From assembly GCF_003544915.1 (NCBI RefSeq), contig NZ_CP032097.1, forward strand, positions 2,046,001 through 2,110,000: DNA of 64,000 nucleotides, written 5' to 3'. The position numbers were made by a program, and so were the translations under genes. Positions 18,601 through 24,749 of this stretch are shown here, one piece after another. The notes under the pieces were generated by a model that did no database searches, was not told the origin of the DNA, and was given only the letters and a program-made list of their open reading frames with translations. Numbering within the stretch: the first letter of the stretch is position 1; each line of letters begins with the position of its first letter. This DNA is from Arcobacter ellisii. GTDB lineage: Bacteria; Campylobacterota; Campylobacteria; Campylobacterales; Arcobacteraceae.

Positions 18601-18710
18601 TGAGTTCAACAATTTTAACTTTACTTGTTGTTCCTGCTATTTATAAATTTATGTATCCACTTGATGCATGGCTTAGAAAATGGTATGAAAAAGGCAAAAT
18701 CCAACATTAA
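15678..18710 (+). CDS. RND multidrug efflux transporter (HAE1 type)
   Basis: A full-length 1010-aa inner-membrane pump. It has an N-terminal membrane helix (ITTLMGVLTFIVFGLMSY), a first periplasmic loop with PNVDFPVVTVQTTYNGADP, TM2-6 and a second half with the same layout. The TM4 proton-relay motif GIFIDDAIVVIENI is intact with both Asp residues, as is the FVPVAFMDGIVGMFF stretch. The equivalent GMVGKNAILVVDFAN occurs in the second half. It pumps drugs or solvents through the adaptor and TolC-like channel. Substrates cannot be read from sequence. Being on a transposon, it could be an acquired resistance determinant. Confidence 0.93.
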   Translation: MYKLAINRPITTLMGVLTFIVFGLMSYNSMPTNLFPNVDFPVVTVQTTYNGADPSTVETKVTDKIEEAVSGVDGIDKLMSTSYEGFSVVTIQFELTKDLDEATNDVRDKIGALNLPAEVEKPVVKKLGGAGAVISLFIASEGNDTSALMRLADEKLKPQLQRIKGVGEVNILGYQDREIRIFIDPFLLNKYNLTPADVSGIIQKQNIKQGVGKLVNQNQEIIIKAQGDAQNIEEVGNLLVKPGVRLKDIATVQDGLSDAKSFSSFNGQQGVTLEVKKIAGENVLNIINEVKKTLPKLQILAGDKTEIKILQDQSEKIMVNINNVRFDLIFGAFLAVIIVFLFLRNVTATFVSALAIPTSVIGTFAIINYLGYDLNRLTLIGLTLAIGIFIDDAIVVIENIMKKMENGMEPFRASFEGAKEVAFSVLAISSVLLAVFVPVAFMDGIVGMFFNSFAMTVAAGIVISFLVAIMFIPSIAARVLSSKESAFYHKTEPILKAIDKGYVWLLKPLIKYKTLTIIVTVGLLVASTTLKVGMSFLPMQDNAEFQITIKAPVGINLESMKKVITPLDDMLKEDKDILYSISSIGYNSANELHKGRIYVKLKTLGERVKTQEAIIQHYRDKLSSIQGMIISVEKVDDFDTGATTAPVQVVITGDKLEELDKASAKLMAILKETSGIVDVDRDFENGKPEIKIGILRENAQRVGVSVEQIASILGSAYSSESAVSYYEDNGRQFDITVRLKDDFRSSLDDLKKLQVRNSNGQFVALEGLIEIKESLGNASINRFDRERKVLVTANIFNTSLDKIVAVINEKMPEILPKGYNYRFTGDVEDMEDTNKAFGAAVLLAVILIYLILAALYESIIQPFIIMISMPLSFTGVMVALYLSGNSFSLFVMIGIILLLGMVGKNAILVVDFANRAIKDGKSIDDALLEAGEKRLRPILMTTFAMIGAMIPLAFGSGAGHESNAPMALAIIGGLMSSTILTLLVVPAIYKFMYPLDAWLRKWYEKGKIQH

Positions 18711-18720
18711 CTTTTTATAA

Positions 18721-18756
18721 ATAAAGGAGTAGTTTTTATACTCCTTTATTTTCTTT
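18721..18756 (+). terminator. Intrinsic terminator after RND operon
   Basis: An 11-bp perfect stem ATAAAGGAGTA / TACTCCTTTAT with a short loop is followed by TTTCTTTT, 10 bp after the pump gene stop. Confidence 0.85.
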
Positions 18757-18833
18757 TCTGATAATACTTTTCTTATATTCTTATATACAACCATATAATA
18801 TTACTATATATTTTATATAAATAAATAATTTGA

Positions 18834-18880
18834 TATAATACTCTTCTATAAAATATATTATTATATAGAAATATATAGAA
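18834..18880 (+). promoter_or_regulatory. Putative promoter and repeated operator of the ParA operon
   Basis: TATAAT (18834-18839) is followed by one TTCTATA (18844-18850) and two TATAGAA copies (18864-18870 and 18874-18880), giving an inverted plus direct repeat just before the parA ribosome site. Such repeats before partition genes often serve as operator or centromere sites. The repeats are seen; the role is a guess. Confidence 0.4.
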
Positions 18881-18896
18881 AAAATTAGGATAGCTC

Positions 18897-19493
18897 ATGT
18901 CAATAGTTGTTTATAGTATCAAAGGTGGAGTAGGGAAAACCACTTTATCAGTTCAAATCTCTCAAATGTTAGATTATACTTATGTTACAAACGATTCTCA
19001 CTCTTCGGCACATAACTTAATGCCAGAAGAAAAAGGATTTTTAGTATCGAGTGAAGAGTATGAAGAAATTCCTTATGATGATAGAGTTGTTTATGATTTT
19101 GGTGGATTTAAAGACACAAGAATAAATGATATTATCAAAAAATCAAATAAAGTAATAATCCCAACTCTAACTTCAATTGTTGATGTACAAGCAACATTAG
19201 CTACACTAAAAGATGTAATAGAAGTTAATAAAAATATCATAATTGTTGTAAATAGAACAAAAAATAACAATAAATCAACAGAATTAAAAGAGTATTTATT
19301 AGAAGAAATAGAAAAACTATATGGAAAAGTAAATATTCCTATAATTTTTGTAAGAGATTCTTCTGTTCTTGAAGACTCATTATTTGATTGTGAATATGTG
19401 GAAATTAAAGCTGGAAACAATAGATTTAAACGACATATATATAGAAATGCCATAGAAGATATGATAGATTTAAGAAAAACTTTGGAGAATTAA
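18897..19493 (+). CDS. ParA-family partition ATPase
   Basis: A 198-aa deviant-Walker ATPase. KGGVGKTT at residues 9-16 includes the signature Lys, and VVYDFGGFKD near 62-71 is the second motif. VIIPTLTSIVDVQATLATL in the middle matches the ParA P-loop sheet. It is short, like plasmid ParA/ParF proteins lacking an N-terminal DNA-binding domain. Together with the small protein that starts two bases after its stop it forms a minimal partition cassette. Such a cassette is unusual as transposon cargo and points to a plasmid source for the segment. Confidence 0.88.
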   Translation: MSIVVYSIKGGVGKTTLSVQISQMLDYTYVTNDSHSSAHNLMPEEKGFLVSSEEYEEIPYDDRVVYDFGGFKDTRINDIIKKSNKVIIPTLTSIVDVQATLATLKDVIEVNKNIIIVVNRTKNNNKSTELKEYLLEEIEKLYGKVNIPIIFVRDSSVLEDSLFDCEYVEIKAGNNRFKRHIYRNAIEDMIDLRKTLEN

Positions 19494-19494
19494 A

Positions 19495-19770
19495 ATGGGT
19501 TATGCGGATAAATTAAAACAAAATTCTTCAAAAATTCAAACCGATGAAAAAGTTTTAGAAGAAAAAGTTGCAAAAAAAAAGATAATGGGAAGACCAGCAA
19601 AAGCTCAAAATGAAGTAAGGAATACGGCAATTCCCGTTGCATTAAACCAATTAGAAAAAGAATGGATAGAAAATCAAGCCTCTAAAATGTCAAAAGAAAT
19701 TGGAGTTAAAATTACAACTTCAGCATGGATGAGAATGACTTTGTTAAAAGATATGATAACAAAAGAGTAA
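19495..19770 (+). CDS. Small ParA-partner DNA-binding protein (ParB/ParG-like)
   Basis: A 91-aa protein encoded directly after parA, whose last codons contain its GGAG ribosome site. A basic, flexible N-terminus carries KKIMGRPAK, an AT-hook-like GRP motif. The C-terminal half has a strand (RNTAIPVAL) and two helices, as in ribbon-helix-helix proteins such as ParG. By position and layout it is the centromere-binding partner of the ParA protein. The family assignment is inference because RHH proteins are too short and divergent to recognise by eye. Confidence 0.65.
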   Translation: MGYADKLKQNSSKIQTDEKVLEEKVAKKKIMGRPAKAQNEVRNTAIPVALNQLEKEWIENQASKMSKEIGVKITTSAWMRMTLLKDMITKE

Positions 19771-19779
19771 TTTAATTTA

Positions 19780-19812
19780 AAAAATATGAGATAGTTTTCA
19801 TCTCATATTTTT
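19780..19812 (+). terminator. Intrinsic terminator after partition genes
   Basis: A perfect 13-bp stem AAAAATATGAGAT / ATCTCATATTTTT with a 7-nt loop lies 10 bp past the stop. Confidence 0.8.
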
Positions 19813-19969
19813 AATATTGATTAAGATTGTTTTGGAAGTAATTTAACAGGAACTATCTGAATCTCAATTAAATACTTCATTCCTTATATTATGATGATTT
19901 TATTCAATGTAAATATAAATTACCGTTAATTTTACCGTTATTATTTTATATCCCTTAGTATAATATTTA

Positions 19970-21455
19970 CTCAACTTTCGCACATAAAACCTAACTCTTT
20001 TTGAGTGAAAGCACTTATAACTGCAATAATTTGAAGTAAATCTTTATTATCCTTGACAACATTTTGGATTTCAGAGATTTTTGTAAGTATTTGAATAAAA
20101 AGTTGCATTGAAATTGCAAGGGTTTCAAGTTCACACTCTAAATCTCTAAAAAGTTCTCCTAGTGTTTGTGGCTCATGTTTTATGCGGTTTATATAACTTA
20201 CAATGTTGTAAGTAAACATAGAAAGAGTGATTTTTCCAATAAGAGCTTCATAGATACGATTTTCTTCTTTTCCTAAGCCAAACAAGAGTCTTAGATCTTT
20301 ATAGCCTTGCTCAATATTCCATCTCTTTTTATAAGTTTCTAAAATCTCTTTACCTGAAATACTTATATCTGTTGATATAAAAACTAATAAATCTTTTCCA
20401 GTGTGTAAAAATACCAATTTAACTTTTCCTAAAACAGCATGTTCTAAAACTGAATCGAAATACTTATAAGATATCTTTCCATGTTTACCGCTATATTTAT
20501 GACGAATATTTTTTAAACTATCATATATTGCATTTAGAGTTTTATATTTACCTTTAAAGTTCCAAATGAGCTTATTATTTGGAAGTCTTGCAATTACAGG
20601 CATTCCTAAAGTATTTGCTTCTTTTATAAAATTTGGTTTAGCGTACCAGCTATCAACAAGTAGATAATCAGCATCAATTCCATTATCTAATGCTCTTTCT
20701 AACATCTCAAGAGCTAGTATATTCTTACCTTTAATAATTTCACTCTTACGCTGATATGCGTTACTTCTATGATGCAATTTTGCTGTGAACTCTGATGTAG
20801 ATTTTCTTTTACTATCATTCATTTTTATAGAAAAATCCAATTGAAATGTTGAGTGTGAATCTGCATAATTTAGAGACACTATATTTAGTGCATTAATACT
20901 TCTATGCTCTTTATTACTCCAGATATATTTACAAGTACCTTCAATAAATTTACCTCTTTTTGGTTCTACTGTATCATCGATAATTAGTAGGCGATACTCA
21001 CCATTTTTATGCAATGGCTTTATCTTTTTTAAAATTTCTGTAGCACTTAACAATAAAAGTTTACGCCAGTTATAGCGTTTTTCTTTGATAAATCTATAAT
21101 ATACATCTTTACCATAAGCCTTATCACTATTTTTTATAAAAGTTGATTGTCTTTTTTGCATAATAAGCATATAAAGAAAGTGTAAAATTATTTGAAATGG
21201 TGGATATCCAACTTCTCTCTTAACAAAGTTACTTTGTTTAAGTATTTTTGTGATTTTTATTTCTGATAACACTTCGTAAATTGGATTTTTTAATATGCTC
21301 TTCATAGCAGTTTCTATATAATTTGCAAGTTCCATAAGATAGACCTTTATAATGATGTTAGTGGTAACGTAATTATACTAAAAAGTGCCTACTTATGGAC
21401 TTTATTTATCAACTTTAGTTCATGAATTTATTGGAATCTATGTGCGAAAGTTGAG
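19970..21455 (-). mobile_element. IS4-type insertion sequence, copy 2
   Basis: 1486 bp, same ends and orientation as copy 1. The left inner flank ends in ATATTTA and shows no match to the inner flank of copy 1 (AATACTA). The right end is followed by TAAAAAA, the outer duplication. Confidence 0.93.
19971..21335 (-). CDS. IS4-type DDE transposase (copy 2)
   Basis: 454 aa, identical to the copy-1 transposase except Ile for Met in the KGKN-x-LALE segment. All catalytic residues are intact. Confidence 0.92.
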   Translation of the reverse strand: MELANYIETAMKSILKNPIYEVLSEIKITKILKQSNFVKREVGYPPFQIILHFLYMLIMQKRQSTFIKNSDKAYGKDVYYRFIKEKRYNWRKLLLLSATEILKKIKPLHKNGEYRLLIIDDTVEPKRGKFIEGTCKYIWSNKEHRSINALNIVSLNYADSHSTFQLDFSIKMNDSKRKSTSEFTAKLHHRSNAYQRKSEIIKGKNILALEMLERALDNGIDADYLLVDSWYAKPNFIKEANTLGMPVIARLPNNKLIWNFKGKYKTLNAIYDSLKNIRHKYSGKHGKISYKYFDSVLEHAVLGKVKLVFLHTGKDLLVFISTDISISGKEILETYKKRWNIEQGYKDLRLLFGLGKEENRIYEALIGKITLSMFTYNIVSYINRIKHEPQTLGELFRDLECELETLAISMQLFIQILTKISEIQNVVKDNKDLLQIIAVISAFTQKELGFMCES

Positions 21456-21636
21456 TAAAAAATTTGATTTAAAAGAATCATTACACAATATTTTATTTGT
21501 ACCTTTAGAGGTAATTATTGAAAATCATAGTGATAATAAGTTTTTAGAGAACTTTTTAAGAATGATAACTATGAAAGATAATAGTCATAATATATATGAT
21601 TCTTTTAATAATAACAAAAGACTAAATAATGTTTAG
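21456..21636 (+). pseudogene. 3' part of the split PD-(D/E)XK-like gene
   Basis: After the duplicated TAAAAAA (21456-21462), the frame that ended at the left IS junction continues in phase for 57 codons (FDLKESLHNILFVPLEV and onward) to TAG at 21636. An open frame also runs in from the IS, but its first 24 codons are IS sequence. Joining 9708-11564 to 21463-21636 gives a 676-aa protein. Confidence 0.65.
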
Positions 21637-21861
21637 GTTTCAAATATTATGGCTTCAACACTACTAAATTTTATTATTTAAATGTAATAAACAAATAGAC
21701 AATACATTGTTACAAGTCTTTAATTAATATAATATGGTGTTTAGTGGGATCAAACCGCAGTCCTGAAATACAAATAAAAAGCTTTTAAAATACAAATATA
21801 TTACGATATAATGAAACATCCTATTACATAGATTCAATTTAAAAAATAGTCTTTTTTTACT

Positions 21862-21883
21862 TAGGTTACTAATAGGTTACTAA
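21862..21883 (+). repeat. Perfect tandem repeat TAGGTTACTAA x2
   Basis: Two adjacent identical 11-bp units about 70 bp before the tRNA-like core. Their placement fits integrase arm-type or excisionase sites, which is inference. Confidence 0.55.
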
Positions 21884-21950
21884 AGCCTTCAAAAAACAAA
21901 CCTTAAAGTGGCTCAAGTAAGGATTATATAGAGATATTATAAAAAATAGC

Positions 21951-21974
21951 TTCAAATCCCGCACATCTCCACCA
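21951..21974 (+). other. Attachment-site core: copy of a tRNA 3' end (tRNA-Sec-like)
   Basis: The sequence reads as a T-loop (TTCAAAT), T-stem 3' strand (CCCGC), acceptor 3' strand (ACATCTCC), discriminator A and CCA. The matching 5' halves are absent, so it is not a gene but a duplicated 3' end, as left by integration into a tRNA. The acceptor strand has 8 nt, not 7, which is characteristic of bacterial tRNA-Sec (selC), a classic target of P4-type integrases. The integrase gene starts 187 bp away. Confidence 0.65.
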
Positions 21975-22084
21975 ATACACAATCCAAACAAAACTTACAA
22001 AGTCCAACAAATACCTATAAAAAGGACTTTTTTTCAAATTATTCGTACAATATAGTCTAATCAAAAATTAACAAATCTAAAACT

Positions 22085-22107
22085 TTTAGGGATATCTTTA
22101 GGGATAT
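22085..22107 (+). repeat. Direct repeat TTTAGGGATAT x2 upstream of integrase
   Basis: Two 11-bp units at 22085-22095 and 22097-22107, about 55 bp before the integrase ATG. They may be arm-type or autoregulatory integrase sites. Confidence 0.5.
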
Positions 22108-22160
22108 ATTGATAAAATTATTCATTAAGTATTAAAATATACCCCTAAGGATTTTTAATC

Positions 22161-23384
22161 ATGGCAAAAAGTACCCTACCCCTAACTAATACAGAAATAA
22201 AAAATGCAAAAACAAAAGAAAAAGATTATAAACTCTTTGATGGTGGTGGTCTTTTTTTATTAGTTGCTACAACTGGCGGAAAAAGATGGAGATTAAAATT
22301 CAGATTCAATAATAAAGAAAATATTATTGCTTTAGGTACTTATCCAAGTCTATCTTTAAAAGATGCAAGAGAAATCAGAGATAATTACAAATCTATGATT
22401 GCAAAAGGTATAAATCCAGTTGAAGAAAAAAAATCTAAATTAGAAAAAATAAAATTTGAAGAAAAGAAAAAAGAAAATACTTTTTTAAAAGTTTCTCAAG
22501 AATGGCATCAAAATTATAAAACTGAAGTATCAGAAAATTATCATATAAAATTAGATAGAGCATTAGAAAATTACATATATCCATACATAAAAAATAAACC
22601 TATTGAAGAAATTACAAGACTTGATATTATAGAAATTCTTCAAGGATTAAAAAACAAAGGATTAATTGATACAGCTAGTAGAGTTTATATGCTACTCAAT
22701 AAAATCTATAAATATGCTGTTACATTAGAATATGTTCCACATAATATAATTGCAGATATTGAGCAAAGAAATATTCTAGGGAAAAGAGAAAAAAATCACT
22801 ACCCTACTTTTACAAAAAAAGAAGACATAAAAGGATTATTACTTGCTATTGATGAATACTCAGGAGATTACACTACAAAAATGGCTTTAAAAATGTTGCC
22901 TTTTGTATTTGTAAGAAGTTTTAATATTCGTCATTGTGAATGGAATGAAATTAATTTTGAAACAAAAGAATGGATAATTCCTGCTTCTAAAATGAAAACA
23001 AAATCAGAATTTATACTTCCACTCTCAAATTATGTAATAAAATTACTAGAAGAAGTAAAAAAGTATACTAGTAATAGTAAATATGTATTCCCCAGTTTTA
23101 AAGATAAAAATCGTCCTATGAGTGATAATACTTTGATTTCTGCATTAAGAAGAATGGGTTATACAAAAGAAGAATTTGTTCCACATAGTTTTAGAGCAAT
23201 GTTTTCAACAATAGCCTATGAAAATATGAATGAACATCAATGTAGTGGAGAAGTTATTGAAGCTTTATTAGCCCATAAAGAGACTAATAAAGTTAAAGAA
23301 GCTTATAATAGAGCTACTTATAAACAAGGAATGAGAAAATTAATTAATTGGTATTCTAATTATTTAAATGATCTAATTTATTAA
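22161..23384 (+). CDS. P4-type tyrosine recombinase/integrase
   Basis: A 407-aa integrase. An N-terminal DUF4102 arm-binding domain (LTNTEIKNAK...DGGGLFLLV...ALGTYPSLSLKDAR) is followed by a SAM-like core-binding helix bundle and the catalytic domain. Visible catalytic residues are an Arg in FVFVRSF, His342 and Arg345 in PHSFRAM, and the terminal tyrosine region AYNRATY. P4-type enzymes insert elements at the 3' ends of tRNA genes, matching the tRNA-like core 187 bp upstream. The ATG follows AAGGATTTTTAATC. The gene looks intact. Its own element probably extended rightward and has been truncated by the IS3-associated deletion. Confidence 0.92.
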   Translation: MAKSTLPLTNTEIKNAKTKEKDYKLFDGGGLFLLVATTGGKRWRLKFRFNNKENIIALGTYPSLSLKDAREIRDNYKSMIAKGINPVEEKKSKLEKIKFEEKKKENTFLKVSQEWHQNYKTEVSENYHIKLDRALENYIYPYIKNKPIEEITRLDIIEILQGLKNKGLIDTASRVYMLLNKIYKYAVTLEYVPHNIIADIEQRNILGKREKNHYPTFTKKEDIKGLLLAIDEYSGDYTTKMALKMLPFVFVRSFNIRHCEWNEINFETKEWIIPASKMKTKSEFILPLSNYVIKLLEEVKKYTSNSKYVFPSFKDKNRPMSDNTLISALRRMGYTKEEFVPHSFRAMFSTIAYENMNEHQCSGEVIEALLAHKETNKVKEAYNRATYKQGMRKLINWYSNYLNDLIY

Positions 23385-23493
23385 TTTATTTAATTTAATC
23401 ATTTCTTTTATTTCTTCTAATGATTTAGTTTCATTTTTTCTTCTATGAATCACCGAATGACAATTAGCACAAACAGGAATTAAATCTTTAATT
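23373..23493 (-). pseudogene. C-terminal remnant of an HNH endonuclease
   Basis: On the minus strand a frame emerges from the IS3 edge with IKDLIPVCANCHSVIHRR, the second half of an HNH motif (Cys-x2-Cys-His-x3-His). It continues through a charged helix to TAG at 23373, overlapping the integrase 3' end by 12 bp. The N-terminal part and start are missing beyond the insertion sequence, so the gene is broken. Confidence 0.75.
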
Positions 23494-23523
23494 TGGAATG
23501 ACCCCGAAGTAGTAGACACTTTT

Positions 23524-24390
23524 TTAATCAGTTAACACCTCAGGTTGAGTAACATTTTCATTGTACCTTTTCTCAAATTCATTTGGACTTATAAAACCTA
23601 AATAACTATGTCTTCTTTTTGAATTATAAAACATCTCAATATATTCAAATATTTTATCTCTTGCTTCTTCTCTTGTTCTAAAAATGGTTTTTCTTACTAA
23701 CTCTTTTTTTAATGTTTTAAAAAAACTTTCTGCAACTGCATTATCATAACAATTTCCTCTTCTACTCATACTTGGTGTGATGTTATGATGTTTTAAAAAA
23801 GTTTTATATTCATATGAGCTATATTGACTCCCTTGATCTGAATGTAAAATTACTCCATCTTTTGGAATTCTATATTTAGTATTTTTTAATGCTTGAATTA
23901 TTAAATCTGTTGTAATTCTATGACTTGTTGCCCATCCTATAATTTTCCTTGAAAATAAATCTAAGATAATTGCAAGATATATCCATCCTTCATGAGTTCT
24001 TATATAAGTTATATCACTTACCCATGATTCATTTGGAGTTTGTGATATAAAACATTGTTTTAAATGATTTGGATGAGCTTTATGAATTGAACCTGCTTTA
24101 TACTTAGGTCTTCTTTTATAATTTCCTATTCCACAAAGTTTTGCTTCTTTCATTAATCTTGCAACTCTTTTTTTATTTACATGAATATTTGAAGCTTTCA
24201 AATCCTTATGAATATTTCTATAACCATAAATTCCATTTGATTCTTTATATGCTTTTTTTATTTCAATAAGAAGTTCTTGATTCTCTTTTTCAAGATTTGA
24301 AATAGGTTGTTTTAACCATTTATAATACCCACTTGGATGAACTTTTAACACAGTACACATTCTTCTTATTGTGTACTGTATTTCATGCAC
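23524..24390 (-). CDS. IS3-family transposase OrfB (DDE integrase domain)
   Basis: The 288-aa frame opens with a GTG at 24390 and is continuous upstream in the -1 phase of OrfA. It has an HTH_21-type region (GIYGYRNIHKDLK) and an rve core with all three catalytic residues: WVSDITY (Asp), HSDQGSQY (Asp) and VAESFFKTLKKE (Glu). It is normally made as an OrfAB fusion by -1 frameshifting at AAAAAAG (24447-24441 on the minus strand). No damage is visible. Confidence 0.92.
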   Translation of the reverse strand: MHEIQYTIRRMCTVLKVHPSGYYKWLKQPISNLEKENQELLIEIKKAYKESNGIYGYRNIHKDLKASNIHVNKKRVARLMKEAKLCGIGNYKRRPKYKAGSIHKAHPNHLKQCFISQTPNESWVSDITYIRTHEGWIYLAIILDLFSRKIIGWATSHRITTDLIIQALKNTKYRIPKDGVILHSDQGSQYSSYEYKTFLKHHNITPSMSRRGNCYDNAVAESFFKTLKKELVRKTIFRTREEARDKIFEYIEMFYNSKRRHSYLGFISPNEFEKRYNENVTQPEVLTD

Positions 24391-24407
24391 TTTAATAAAT
24401 GCGTACT

Positions 24408-24692
24408 TTAATTTGGGTTGCTTGCAAAGTACGCTGCGGCCTTTTTTAATATATCTCGTTCTTCTGTAACTCTTTTTAGCTCTTTTTGTAATCTTTTTAT
24501 TTCAGCTTGTGTATCTTGAAACTTTTTTGTTTCTACTTCTGCTTCAGGTGATTGGTACTTTCTTATCCAATTTCTCAAAGAATCATGATGTACACCTAAT
24601 CTCTCAGCTGTTTCAACAATCCCATATCCATTCTCAACAACTTGTTTTACAGCATCCCTTCTAAACTCTTCACTATATTCTCTTCTTCCCAT
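24408..24692 (-). CDS. IS3-family OrfA (HTH protein)
   Basis: The start is the ATG at 24692 with AAGGAATTAAAA upstream. The 94-aa product has an HTH_Tnp_1 domain (RREYSEEFRRDAVKQV...RLGVHHDSLRNWI) and a leucine-zipper-like C-terminus (EIKRLQKELKRVTEERDILKK). The A6G slippery heptamer lies at the end of that helix, 31 bases before the stop, where -1 slippage enters the OrfB frame, which is open through this stretch. Confidence 0.9.
   Translation of the reverse strand: MGRREYSEEFRRDAVKQVVENGYGIVETAERLGVHHDSLRNWIRKYQSPEAEVETKKFQDTQAEIKRLQKELKRVTEERDILKKAAAYFASNPN
24441..24447 (-). promoter_or_regulatory. Programmed -1 frameshift heptamer AAAAAAG
   Basis: The minus strand reads TTAAAAAAGGCC in the OrfA end. 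Stepping back one base joins the open OrfB frame, giving the OrfAB transposase in the usual IS3 manner. Confidence 0.65.
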
Positions 24693-24749
24693 TTTTAATT
24701 CCTTCAATTATTTACAATTTTCTCTAAATTGTTATATTAATTAACTGAA

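Larger units (their letters stand above)
11565..21455. mobile_element. 9.9-kb composite transposon carrying RND efflux and ParA genes
   Basis: Two 1486-bp IS4-type elements in direct orientation bound 6.9 kb of cargo: a TetR-regulated TolC/adaptor/RND efflux operon and a ParA/small-protein pair. A 7-bp duplication flanks the whole unit, and inner flanks lack one, so the whole segment entered as one event. Joining the outer flanks restores an open frame in the disrupted gene. Alternatives giving the same outcome are cointegration of a small plasmid through its IS copy, which the ParA pair would favour, or transposition of a true composite transposon. Confidence 0.75.
21637..22160. other. 524-bp non-coding integration region
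   Basis: No credible gene on either strand. It contains tandem 11-bp repeats (21862-21883), a tRNA 3'-end copy (21951-21974), a further direct repeat (22085-22107) and the integrase promoter region; the first 200 bp show nothing I can identify. Confidence 0.6.

Noticed and set aside
19091-19453. Minus-strand open frame of 120 codons inside parA
   Set aside because: It lies antisense to a well-supported ParA gene, and its residues reflect the codon composition of that gene.
21385-21636. Open frame of 83 codons running out of IS copy 2 read as an independent gene
   Set aside because: Its first 24 codons are IS end sequence; the rest is better explained as the tail of the split gene at 9708.
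21951-21974. A functional tRNA gene at the attachment core
   Set aside because: Upstream sequence cannot form the D-arm, anticodon arm, T-stem 5' strand or acceptor 5' strand, so only the 3' end is present.
21862-22107. Short repeats near the integrase as a CRISPR array
   Set aside because: Only two copies of each 11-bp unit occur, with no regular spacers, and no cas genes are in the window.
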